Shown here piece by piece: positions 1-7,676 of a stretch of 17,369 nt of DNA (positions are counted from its first letter, which is position 1; the number at the start of each line of letters is the position of its first letter). A program made the position numbers and the translations under genes. Origin of the DNA: DASPJL01 sp035628645 (GTDB lineage Bacteria; Bacteroidota; Bacteroidia; Cytophagales; Cyclobacteriaceae); assembly GCA_035628645.1 (NCBI GenBank), contig DASPJL010000048.1, forward strand, positions 1 through 17,369, read 5' to 3'. The notes beneath the pieces are model-generated. The model did no database searches. It was not told the DNA's origin and worked only from the letters and a program-made list of their open reading frames with translations.

Positions 1-3000
1 CGAGGCAAAAGTAAACGGACTGAAGTCGGATTGATAATCCTCTGTAATTATACTACCCGCACTGTTGCTGCTTCCGGCAGTAAGTGTTACCAATCGGTTC
101 TCCCATTGAACAGTTGTGTGGTTGTAATGAGTAATCCTCAGGCTATGTAAATCCGGTTCGTTCATAGAAACATTGCTTTCAAATCCCCAGAACAATTCAA
201 TTTTTGCGTCTGCAGAACCTGATTTTTCAATGTTCCAATATTCTACCTCGCTTATATGATGCAAGGCCGGCGTTTCAATATTTGTACTGATTGTTAACGG
301 CGAAGCGCTAAAATATTCCGCGGTGAAAGTAGTGGTACTTCCATTAGATGGTAAGATTGCAACTTTCCTTTCAAGATTTTCTTTTCCGATAGGGAAGATA
401 AATTTTGAAGCAGATGACATAATTTTTGCCATCGGACCTTTCACAAAGCTTACAGCAGAATTTCCTGAATAAGTAGCGTTTGCCGCCAATGTTAGAATAT
501 TAACAGTACTTGTGGTGACATAGCCTGAAGCGGGAAATGTCAAATGTCCAAATACTGTAAGTGGAGTTCCCAGCGAAATATCATCATCGGAAGTATTAAT
601 GGTTAAATTAAGGAGTTGTTCAAAACCTGCAACGAAAGAAAGACTACTTTCAAAAGATGCCGAAGAAGCCAGGATGAGGTTAGAATTTACTGATCCTTTT
701 AATCTTGTTGTTTGAGGCACATAACCATTTATGGTAAGCGTCCTTCCATTTAAATCAAGGGAAGAAGAGGTTAAATATCCATTTACAGTTGTATTTCCTG
801 AAAGAAGTTTTGAGCCAACGCCCGAAGTTGTCAGATTGTCGTACCCAAATGCTGCGATAGTTTGCCCGTCTGCACCATTAAAATTTAAAGTACTTTCTGT
901 GATGGTATAGGAATTTGTTCCGGGAATAAAGGCTCCTCCAACATAGATGGTTCCCGAAGAGGACAGTGTCCTTGATCCTGTGGACGAGGATTGAAGATTA
1001 TAGTAATTGTCAGGACTTATGGTTTGTGCTCCTGTGCTCGCATAAATAACAGTGCCAGTATTAGGTGTAAACGTACCATTGTTAGTCCAGATGCCATGAA
1101 CAGAAAGGGAGTTGCTATTTGCTATGGTTAAAGAAGCTCCGTTGCTTATCGTTATGTTTCTGCAAACTGCGGCGCTGCTGATAATTGGCATATTTGGCAT
1201 TCCTGAATTTATGGCAACATCGGAAGTAGCGGTAGGAATTCCTCCACACCAATTGGCGGCATTGTTCCAGTCTGAACCAAATCCTCCTATCCACATACTT
1301 CCGGCTGTATTATTTGCATAAATAGTTACTGTTAGTGGTGAAGTATAGGCTATGTTTCCACAAGCATCAGTGGCTTTTCTTCTATAATAAGTTGTGGCGG
1401 TTAGTCCATTGGGAGCATCATAAGTTGCACTGGTTGCTCCTGTGATATCAGTGTAAGTGTTGTTGTCTGATGAAGATTGCCATTGGTAATAGACATAGCA
1501 AGTGCTTGACCCGGTAGCAGTACTTGTAAATGCTGCGGGATTACCTCCATAACAGATGGATTGATCATCCGAAATTGAACCTGCAAGAACTGAATTAGAG
1601 GGTGTTGTTGAAGTAAACCTTAAAGAACCATAAGATTCTCCAATACCTTCGCTCCATTTAAATTCAATCGTAGAGGTAGCATCAAGATTTCCTGTCCAGA
1701 CATTACCATGCGTATCTCCCCATCCGTAATGGTTCCAAACCAGGATTCCATTGACATAAAGGAAAGCCTCGTCATCATGAGAAGTAACGTCTATTTGATA
1801 GGTTCCTACAGGAAAACCTTTTCTTTTATAGGAAATTGAATGATAGTTGGTTGGAATCTGGCATCCCAGGTAATTAGATACTTTACTCTGACTGTTTGAT
1901 GGACTTGATGATTCTGCCCACAAATCCTCTGAATCAAAGCTTAATTCAGTAGTTGAACCCTGGGTATAATATCCGCCATAATTTGTAAAATCATTTGATT
2001 TATAGGCGTAAGCGTGCCAGATGTTATTTCCAAAAACCGTTGGATCGCCCTGAACAGAACCGTAGATAGAGACGGTTACAGTATTTGAGTAAACTGTATT
2101 GTTACAAGCATCAATTACAGCTCTTCGGTAGTAGGTTGTTTGGGTAACAGCAGGGGCATCATAAGTGGTTGCAGTTGCACCTGAGATATTGGTAAAATTA
2201 ACATTATTGGTAGATGACTGCCATTGGTAACCATTGATATAACATCCGCCTGAAGCCAGTGCAGTACTTGTAAATGCAATAGGGTTATCTCCAGAACAAA
2301 TACTTTGACTTGTACCGATTGTTCCTCCATTTAATGTAGTGGGTACAACGGTCGTAAAGTTTAGCGACCCGTAGGAATTTCCACCGTCTTCTTCCCACCT
2401 GAATTCAATGGTTGAATTGGCATCAAGGTTTCCTATCCATACATTACTGTGTGCATCGCAACATCCGTTATGATTCCAAACTTGAATTCCATTTATTAAA
2501 AGAGAAGCGGCATCATCATGTGAGGTTACTCCAATCTGATAAGTTCCCGTTGGAAAGCCCTTTCTTTTATATGAAATCGAATGGTTATCTACCGGAATTT
2601 GACATCCCTGGTAACCGGATACTGTATTGGCAGGGGTTGAGGGACTTAATGTTTGTCCCCATAATGATTGAGAGTTAAAGTTTAAAATGGAACTTGAACC
2701 TTCTGTATAATATCCACCATAATTTGCAAAGTTTTTCGATTTATAGGCATAGACATTCCAAACATTATTTCCAAAAACTGCTGGATCTCCCGGAGGTGTT
2801 GTGGTTACGGTAACCGTTACGGGAGTTGTATAAGTGGTATTGCAAGCATCGGTAGCGCCTCGTCTGTAGTAAGTTGTCTGTGTTACTGCCGGAGCATTGT
2901 AAGTAGCGGATGTAGCGCCGGATATGTTGGTAAAGTTTACATTATTCGTTGATGACTGCCATTGATATGTACTAAAGGTACAATAGGTAAGTGCGGCTTC

Positions 3001-4503
3001 AGTACTTGTAAAAGCCACAGGATCATCTCCCGAACAAATGGATTGATTTCCCGCGATAGCACCTGGTGTCGTTACCACTATGTTTGCTGTTCCGTTGACG
3101 CAGTAGTTTGGTGAGGAATTGTCGCAAACCCGATAAATGAAGTTGTCATTTCCTATATAGCCGGAATTGGGCGTATAAGTAAAAGATCCGTTTGGGTTGA
3201 GCGTTAGTGTACCGTTGGTTGGTGCTGTAACCACTGTGGCTGTCATTGAAGACACTTGTGAACCCAGCATCGCTGTTCCATAATGTGAAGGAGAAGTATA
3301 TGACCAGTCATACGGATCGTTCCAGGTTCTTTTTAAATCCCTGTCTCCGCCATTATCATCATCGGCGATGTGTATGTCCAACCCTATCGCGTTATTTGCT
3401 GCAGGAGCAACTTGTATGGTACTCCAGGGAATTTTTATTTCTGTAATGTATCCATTTACTGTGCTTGCCCGACCAAAAGTAACACCCGTTTTCCGGTTGC
3501 CTTGGTGATATTCAATAAAGTCAGTATCACCATTTCCAAAAACATATTGAAGGTCGTTGAGATCTCTTCCTGCAGATTTTGCATTATTACCATCTATAAA
3601 AATCTCAACCGCATCATCTTGCCATGGTTCCGGCGAATCGTTAATATAAATATTGTCATAAACCCTTACAAGAACATATAAGTTTGTCGCATCCCACATT
3701 GTTTTGAAGTAACCCGATCCGTTCAGGCTGTTAGAAGGCTCAGAACCATATAACTTATTGTTCATTTGCCTACTTGAAGCGGATGACCACAAAGCCTCTT
3801 CAATGCCATCAAGCGTTGGAGCAGTAGGAGTTTGTGTGATTACAAGATTGTTTGATCTGTAACTATCCAGGTCAATATCATTAGAAAGAACACCGCCAGA
3901 CAAGGCTTGAACAAAAGCGGTATTTTTAATAACATTATAATTGTCGGTAGTTGCCGCGGGGGAGTTATTGACAGGGATAATTTCAATATTTCTGGATTTT
4001 ACACCAGAATTATCAACAGTAGCATCACTATAACTTGTGCCGTCAGTTACGGCGAAAGTGATTCTTCTTGTTCCCGTATATGGGTTTACGTTATTGGTAT
4101 TTTGGTAAGTGATGGACCTTAGTGCGGTTTGATAATTCGCAATGGAGGCAGTTCCCGAGAGCCTTAACGTACTGGTATTGGCATCCCAAACGCCCGTAAT
4201 TCCATTGGCGTTTGAATAGTTTAACCTGTCCTCCGTATTTAATGAATTAGCGCCAACTCTTACAATGGCTCCCTGTATATTCACATTATCATCTGTAATA
4301 GTTAGGGTATTTGTGATTTTTAGAGGGGTAACCTGTCCTTCTGTATAGCTTAATGGTTCGTTTTCAATTGTAATGACAGGTCTGGCGGCTTGGGCAAAAC
4401 CCTGCGAGCTTGTCATAAAGAGGACAAACCCGATCAATAAAACCCTTAGTGAAAAAATTATAAGGAAATATATCTTTTGTAACTTTTGTGTAATTTTTTT
4501 CAT
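1..4503 (-). CDS. giant secreted multidomain adhesin-like protein (3' end beyond window)
   Basis: The frame is open from the ATG at 4501-4503 to the left edge: 1501 codons, no stop, C-terminus missing. Residues 1-38 are a signal peptide (hydrophobic core, then QGFAQA). Residues about 180-214 and 420-478 are the two halves of one cadherin/VCBS-like domain (VLSNDIDLDS; NGTLTLNPNGSFTYTPNSGY). Between them, about 226-413, sits a CBM9-like carbohydrate-binding domain (APTLDGIEEALW, DDAVEIFIDGNNA, TEIKIPWSTI). Three Ig-like units (about 480-565, 722-812, 969-1062; motif YQWQSS, then TTYYRR) alternate with two PA14-like units (572-715, 819-962; motif SYKRKGFP, then SHDD). From about 1064 follows a Ser/Thr/Asn/Gly-rich beta-repeat region with recurring NLTINT-like strands. 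The family is typical of T9SS-exported proteins, but the sorting domain would lie outside the window. Likely surface or secreted, with a glycan-binding or adhesive role (inference). Confidence 0.9.
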   Translation of the reverse strand, partial: MKKITQKLQKIYFLIIFSLRVLLIGFVLFMTSSQGFAQAARPVITIENEPLSYTEGQVTPLKITNTLTITDDNVNIQGAIVRVGANSLNTEDRLNYSNANGITGVWDANTSTLRLSGTASIANYQTALRSITYQNTNNVNPYTGTRRITFAVTDGTSYSDATVDNSGVKSRNIEIIPVNNSPAATTDNYNVIKNTAFVQALSGGVLSNDIDLDSYRSNNLVITQTPTAPTLDGIEEALWSSASSRQMNNKLYGSEPSNSLNGSGYFKTMWDATNLYVLVRVYDNIYINDSPEPWQDDAVEIFIDGNNAKSAGRDLNDLQYVFGNGDTDFIEYHQGNRKTGVTFGRASTVNGYITEIKIPWSTIQVAPAANNAIGLDIHIADDDNGGDRDLKRTWNDPYDWSYTSPSHYGTAMLGSQVSSMTATVVTAPTNGTLTLNPNGSFTYTPNSGYIGNDNFIYRVCDNSSPNYCVNGTANIVVTTPGAIAGNQSICSGDDPVAFTSTEAALTYCTFSTYQWQSSTNNVNFTNISGATSATYNAPAVTQTTYYRRGATDACNTTYTTPVTVTVTTTPPGDPAVFGNNVWNVYAYKSKNFANYGGYYTEGSSSILNFNSQSLWGQTLSPSTPANTVSGYQGCQIPVDNHSISYKRKGFPTGTYQIGVTSHDDAASLLINGIQVWNHNGCCDAHSNVWIGNLDANSTIEFRWEEDGGNSYGSLNFTTVVPTTLNGGTIGTSQSICSGDNPIAFTSTALASGGCYINGYQWQSSTNNVNFTNISGATATTYDAPAVTQTTYYRRAVIDACNNTVYSNTVTVSIYGSVQGDPTVFGNNIWHAYAYKSNDFTNYGGYYTQGSTTELSFDSEDLWAESSSPSNSQSKVSNYLGCQIPTNYHSISYKRKGFPVGTYQIDVTSHDDEAFLYVNGILVWNHYGWGDTHGNVWTGNLDATSTIEFKWSEGIGESYGSLRFTSTTPSNSVLAGSISDDQSICYGGNPAAFTSTATGSSTCYVYYQWQSSSDNNTYTDITGATSATYDAPNGLTATTYYRRKATDACGNIAYTSPLTVTIYANNTAGSMWIGGFGSDWNNAANWCGGIPTATSDVAINSGMPNMPIISSAAVCRNITISNGASLTIANSNSLSVHGIWTNNGTFTPNTGTVIYASTGAQTISPDNYYNLQSSSTGSRTLSSSGTIYVGGAFIPGTNSYTITESTLNFNGADGQTIAAFGYDNLTTSGVGSKLLSGNTTVNGYLTSSSLDLNGRTLTINGYVPQTTRLKGSVNSNLILASSASFESSLSFVAGFEQLLNLTINTSDDDISLGTPLTVFGHLTFPASGYVTTSTVNILTLAANATYSGNSAVSFVKGPMAKIMSSASKFIFPIGKENLERKVAILPSNGSTTTFTAEYFSASPLTISTNIETPALHHISEVEYWNIEKSGSADAKIELFWGFESNVSMNEPDLHSLRITHYNHTTVQWENRLVTLTAGSSNSAGSIITEDYQSDFSPFTFAS
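1318..3066 (-). repeat. alternating Ig-like / PA14-like tandem repeat (3 + 2 units)
   Basis: Within the giant protein, Ig-like units (2809-3066, 2068-2340, 1318-1599) alternate with PA14-like units (2359-2790, 1618-2049). The Ig-like units share QSICSG or a variant, AFTSTA, YQWQSS, a GAT-T-Y-AP core, and TTYYRR followed by DAC. The PA14-like units share GDP-VFGNN-W, YAYKS, NYGGYYT, GCQIP, SYKRKGFP-GTYQI, TSHDD and GNLDA-STIEF; by eye about two thirds of their residues match. The first PA14-like unit has an extra adjacent Cys-Cys pair that is Trp-Gly in the second. The arrangement suggests duplication of an Ig+PA14 module. Confidence 0.8.
3247..3861 (-). other. CBM9-like domain nested inside a cadherin/VCBS-like domain
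   Basis: This stretch codes residues 215-419 of the giant secreted protein. The upstream half of the cadherin-like fold stops after NDIDLDS (residue 214) and its expected next strand, MTATVVTAPTNGT, resumes only at residue 420. The segment between reads as a complete CBM9-like domain: it opens with PTLDG near residue 229, has an acidic DDAVEIFIDG strand and a TEIKIPW strand, and ends near residue 413. CBM9-like domains bind sugars in xylanases and related secreted proteins. The call rests on motif reading only. Confidence 0.6.
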
Positions 4504-4537
4504 TTTAGCTGCAATAACAGATTAGCGCTTAGCTATT

Positions 4538-4562
4538 CCTATTCCAGCTTTTTCTGAATAGG
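4538..4562 (-). other. perfect 7-bp hairpin upstream of the giant secreted protein gene
   Basis: CCTATTC (4538-4544) and GAATAGG (4556-4562) are perfect inverted repeats separated by 11 bases. The hairpin lies 35 bases upstream of the ATG at 4503, so it could form in the 5' leader of that mRNA. No U-run follows on the minus strand, so it is not a typical terminator. The rest of 4504-4748 is AT-rich and shows no gene. Confidence 0.35.
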
Positions 4563-4748
4563 CGATGAAAGAGATAATCAGCCATATACGATATTTGCCT
4601 GGTAGAATTTACTAAAATATCATTCTTGAAACGGGAAGAATAATCTTTAAATGGGATAAATTATTAAAAAATCAAGAGTAATAATTTGCGGTAAAGTGAT
4701 AGGTTTGTCAGCTTTTACTCAGCGGAGTTAATCTTAAAGCCTTTGTTT

Positions 4749-5012
4749 TTATTTAATACCACTTAAGTATTCAATTGCTCTTTCTAAGACTTCATCTTTG
4801 TTTGAGCGAATTCCTTCTATGGTCGGGAGGACTTTGATATCTGGAATAATACCTATTCCCTCAACCTCCCTTCCGTCTGGATACAGTATCCCCTGAGAAG
4901 TATACCTGGTTTCCAAATCGCCAGGTAATCGGATTCTTGAAACTCGAGTAAGAGAACCTGATGTTTGACTTCCAATAACAAGAGAACCTTTTATTGATTG
5001 GTCATTGAAGGC
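4749..5012 (-). pseudogene. C-terminal fragment of an S41-family (tail-specific) peptidase
   Basis: An 87-codon open stretch ends at a TAA (4749-4751) and has no start codon. It is closed upstream by an in-frame TAA at 5013-5015. Its translation matches the end of S41 peptidases: VIGSQTSGS, a LYPDGREVEGIGIIPDIKV segment, then PTIEGI and a final DEVLERAIEYL helix. The PDZ domain, the catalytic Ser/Lys region and the signal peptide are absent, and nothing resembling them was found between 5015 and 5148. Full-length relatives have several hundred residues, so this is a dead 3' remnant, probably left by a deletion or by arrival of the neighbouring DNA. Confidence 0.8.
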
Positions 5013-5147
5013 TTAAAGAAAAAGATAGAGTATTTTAAAAGGAAGGTAGACCGCCCCTTGAGACAATAATTTTATTTCCTTTCGCAACGCTTTTATTAAG
5101 GTTCGGGTCCTCTGGATAGAGTTTTTATCTATAAATTAAATCTATTT

Positions 5148-5306
5148 ATGAACATTCCAAAAGCATTAATTAGTGCAATCCTGATTGGAATTGCTATTCA
5201 AACCGCCAGTTGTTCTGATGACAATGAGGTAAAAAGTAAGGACGCTGAACAAGCAGGCAGTGAACATTTAAATACTGATCCTTGCCCGGCTTGTGGAATG
5301 GGATAA
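5148..5306 (+). CDS. small lipoprotein-like peptide ending in CPACGMG, candidate substrate of the adjacent MNIO enzyme
   Basis: A 52-residue ORF from the ATG at 5148 to a TAA at 5304. Residues 1-21 form a signal peptide with a hydrophobic core (LISAILIGIAI) ending in TASC, so Cys22 is a candidate lipidated cysteine. The next residues, SDDNE, resemble the lipoprotein export signal reported for Flavobacterium surface lipoproteins. A polar linker follows, and the protein ends in DPCPACGMG with Cys46 and Cys49. It lies 22 bases upstream of the DUF692/MNIO gene in the same direction, so co-transcription is likely. Known MNIO substrates are short Cys-containing peptides whose cysteines are oxidised, for example to thiooxazoles, often for copper binding. 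That this peptide is the substrate is inference from position and the CxxCG tail. Nothing recognisable as a -7 box was seen upstream. Confidence 0.72.
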   Translation: MNIPKALISAILIGIAIQTASCSDDNEVKSKDAEQAGSEHLNTDPCPACGMG

Positions 5307-5328
5307 TTCTTGCTTCTAATTCCTGACG

Positions 5329-6462
5329 ATGTCTAAAATTTATTCTTCCATTTCCTGCAACCTGGATCAGGACATACTTTTAGCATCGTTACCTTTATTG
5401 TCCGAATCAAGGGTGGAAGCTATGGAATGGTCCGTTGATGCCCTCTATAAACACAAGAAAATCCCCGATTGGTTTCTGGCACTTCTACAGGAGTTTAGCA
5501 GGGCGAATAGGTTAATAGGCCATGGTATCTTCTACTCGATTTTTTCAGGAAGGTGGACTTCCTCCCAGAGAAAATGGCTGAATAATCTTGAGAAATTATC
5601 CTCCGAATTTCATTTTAATCACATAAGTGAACATTTTGGGTTTATGACCGGGGAGGATTTTCATAGTGGTGCACCTTTGGATGTCCCGTATACCGAAGCT
5701 ACCCTGAGAATCGGAAGGGACAGGCTGGCAAGGATTTTCCAAGCGTGCAAATGTCCCGTAGGTCTGGAAAACCTTGCATTTTCCTATTCCCTTGACCAGG
5801 TAAAAGCGCAGGGGGAGTTCCTGGAAAAGCTGGTTGAACCGATGAATGGTTTTATAATTCTGGACTTACACAACCTGTATTGTCAAACACACAATTTCTC
5901 ACTTGATTTTGATAAACTTTTAAATTTATTTCCCTTGGACAGGGTTAGGGAAATTCATATTTCCGGAGGAAGTTGGGCGGACTCAAGGATTGCACCGGAA
6001 ATTAAAATCAGGAGAGATACACATGATAACAGGGTGCCAGAAGAGGTATTTACAATGCTTCGTGCGGCAATTGCAAGCTGTCCTCAATTAAAGTTTGTAG
6101 TACTTGAGCAGCTGGGTGGGGGATTAAAGAGTGAGCAAAGCAGATTAGATTTCTATAATGACTTTGTTAAGCTTCAAGATATTTTGAAATCAAATGAAAG
6201 CATAAACACTCCTTCCAATTCTTTTCTCCCTACGGAAGCAGCATTCTCTGATACGGTGGAACAAGACGAAGGACTCTACCAACAACAGGTTCAACTGTCC
6301 CGAATTCTGGAAACTGCCAAAAATTATGACGAGGCGATGACCCTCCTTCAACATTCGTCCCTTGTAAATTCGGAATGGAAAATCGAAAAATGGGCGCCTC
6401 ACATGATAGAAACAGCGATCAGCATTGCTCAAAAGTGGATGAAGAAGCCTTCCAGCCAATAA
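5329..6462 (+). CDS. DUF692-family multinuclear non-heme iron-dependent oxidase (MNIO) with C-terminal extension
   Basis: A 377-residue protein with a DUF692 TIM-barrel core at about residues 5-285. Conserved motifs appear in family order: GHGIFYS (His65), HISEHFGF (Glu101/His102), PYTEATL, VGLENLAF (Glu147), FIILDLHNLY (Asp179), THNF (His188), REIHISGG (His210), RRDTHDNRVP (Asp230/His232) and FVVLEQLGG (Glu260). These match the di/tri-iron ligand positions known from MbnB, TglH and bufferin-type enzymes. The family oxidatively remodels cysteines or backbone in ribosomal peptides. The usual separate partner protein (DUF2063 or an RRE-containing protein) is not adjacent. Instead, residues about 290-377 form an unrecognised, mostly helical extension after a Ser/Thr/Pro-containing linker. 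The upstream 52-residue peptide is the likely substrate. The iron-oxidase family is well supported; the exact reaction is unknown. Confidence 0.9.
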   Translation: MSKIYSSISCNLDQDILLASLPLLSESRVEAMEWSVDALYKHKKIPDWFLALLQEFSRANRLIGHGIFYSIFSGRWTSSQRKWLNNLEKLSSEFHFNHISEHFGFMTGEDFHSGAPLDVPYTEATLRIGRDRLARIFQACKCPVGLENLAFSYSLDQVKAQGEFLEKLVEPMNGFIILDLHNLYCQTHNFSLDFDKLLNLFPLDRVREIHISGGSWADSRIAPEIKIRRDTHDNRVPEEVFTMLRAAIASCPQLKFVVLEQLGGGLKSEQSRLDFYNDFVKLQDILKSNESINTPSNSFLPTEAAFSDTVEQDEGLYQQQVQLSRILETAKNYDEAMTLLQHSSLVNSEWKIEKWAPHMIETAISIAQKWMKKPSSQ

Positions 6463-6498
6463 ATGATTAGCAAGCCTCTCACATGCAGTAGGACGGGA

Positions 6499-7158
6499 CT
6501 ATTTCTTAAGTTTCTCCTGTATCCAGTCATAAGAACCTTTCACAAGCTCGCTCATAATATCTTTTTTCCCTGCTTTAAAGGAGTGATCAGCGCCTTCGAT
6601 TTTTAACAAGGTTGCCTGCGGAAGAGATGTACAAACCGATTCTATTAATTCCCAGGTTGCCAACGCATCTTTTGTACCCTGCAAAAAAAGCATAGGTTGT
6701 TTTACCAGCTTTAGATGATCTGCACGGTCTGTAGAAGGTTTACCTGCAGGATGTAAGGGGAAACCATAGAATATAATTCCTTGCACTGCAGAATTAACCT
6801 GCGAAGACAAATATTGGGAACTCATTCTTCCGCCAAAAGATTTACCGGAAACGAACAGCGGTAATGAGGGAAACAATTCCTGCGCTTTAGCAATAGCAGC
6901 GGCAACTGTTTGATGCGCAATGGCCGGCGTATCTGGTCTCCTCTTTTTATTTTCGCTGAAGGGGAAATTAAACCGCAGGGTAGCAATGCCATATGCTGCA
7001 AGGGCGTTTGCCAGTGATACCATAAAAGTATGGTCCATACCCGCCCCAGCTCCATGAGCGAGGGTCATAACGCAACGGACTTGTTCAGGAATAATGCATT
7101 CAGCAGAAACATTTCCAATGGCAGCCGAAACGGGGAGTACTATTGAATTTATCTTCAT
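6499..7158 (-). CDS. alpha/beta hydrolase, KANL3/Tex30-like (dienelactone hydrolase superfamily)
   Basis: A 219-residue cytoplasmic protein without a signal peptide. A complete catalytic triad can be read: Ser107 in GKSFGGRM, Asp164 in LQGTKDAL and His192 in GADHSF. The AHGAGAGMDHTFM segment (residues 34-46) fits the oxyanion-hole loop of this family. The length matches the compact Tex30/KANL3-like group. It is convergent with the MNIO gene, 36 bases apart, so the two are not one operon, and no clear terminator hairpin is visible between them. The substrate cannot be predicted; esterase or thioesterase activity is plausible. Confidence 0.85.
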   Translation of the reverse strand: MKINSIVLPVSAAIGNVSAECIIPEQVRCVMTLAHGAGAGMDHTFMVSLANALAAYGIATLRFNFPFSENKKRRPDTPAIAHQTVAAAIAKAQELFPSLPLFVSGKSFGGRMSSQYLSSQVNSAVQGIIFYGFPLHPAGKPSTDRADHLKLVKQPMLFLQGTKDALATWELIESVCTSLPQATLLKIEGADHSFKAGKKDIMSELVKGSYDWIQEKLKK

Positions 7159-7456
7159 AGGGTTGCAAGCTTTTTGATTGAACAGAATTTACAGGTCAAG
7201 ACTTTCACGTCATACAAGCAACACGTAAAGATGGTATTCCTTGTCCTGCTTCTTTCATCTTTTTGTCTATCATCTTGCGTCTTAAGCCTCAGATTTTCCA
7301 TTGACCTTGAATTGAAATTACTCATTTTTAATAATTTTCATGCTCCTGAGCGCAAGTTTTAAACTTTAAAAGTCTCAGTAGAATCTTGGTTGACCAAATT
7401 TTATCGCATTTTACTCTTAAATTTTACAACGAAATTCAACAAGTTGAAACAACAAC
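7159..7456. other. intergenic stretch, no gene supported
   Basis: About 300 AT-rich bases separate the hydrolase start from the truncated exonuclease copy. The only open frame is a 62-codon one beginning at a TTG (7174-7362) with no recognisable domain. The segment should contain the hydrolase promoter on the minus strand, but no convincing TAnnTTTG element was found. Confidence 0.5.
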
Positions 7457-7636
7457 CATTTATTCTATGATCATCCATCTCATCGACGGCACGTATGAAT
7501 TGTTCAGGCACTTTTACGGTCAGCGTAGATTTAACAAGGGTAATGACAAACCCTTCGGAGCCGTGGTGGGTGTATTAAACGGCATATTGCAAATTATCGA
7601 AGAAGGCGCAACCAATATAGGTGTGGCAACGGATCA
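7457..7636 (+). repeat. direct repeat copy A (partner 8551-8729)
   Basis: The repeat begins at CATTTATTC just before the start codon and ends at GGATCA. Relative to copy B it has one extra T before the ATG and 5 substitutions in the 170 coding bases. The two copies lie in direct orientation with their ATGs 1093 bases apart and bracket the minus-strand lipoprotein gene. Confidence 0.9.
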
Positions 7637-7676
7637 AAGCAAGGTGTGTTGGATTCAAAATTATTCATGGGGATGA
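7467..7676 (+). pseudogene. truncated second copy of the 5'-3' exonuclease gene (N-terminal 56 codons only)
   Basis: Bases 7467-7636 align without gaps to 8560-8729, the first 170 coding bases of the intact exonuclease gene downstream, with 5 mismatches (165/170). Two mismatches change residues (Met43 to Ile, His50 to Asn). After the shared GGATCA, homology stops abruptly and the frame runs 13 unrelated codons to a TGA ending at 7676, overlapping the 3' end of the convergent lipoprotein gene by 16 bases. The copy keeps the IDGTYELFRHFYG strand but lacks the EADD and TPDKD metal-binding motifs and the helix-hairpin region, so it cannot be an active nuclease. Confidence 0.85.

Noticed and set aside
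2412..4122. Several 66-103 codon plus-strand open frames
   Set aside because: All lie antisense inside the giant secreted protein gene, whose minus-strand frame is uninterrupted and rich in recognisable domains.
7174..7362. 62-codon plus-strand open frame starting at TTG, with a hydrophobic middle
   Set aside because: Weak start codon, no family resemblance, and it lies in the AT-rich leader region opposite the hydrolase promoter.
7386..7466. Upstream extension of the truncated exonuclease copy to an earlier alternative start
   Set aside because: Homology to the intact gene begins only just before the ATG at 7467; the extra 27 codons have no counterpart.
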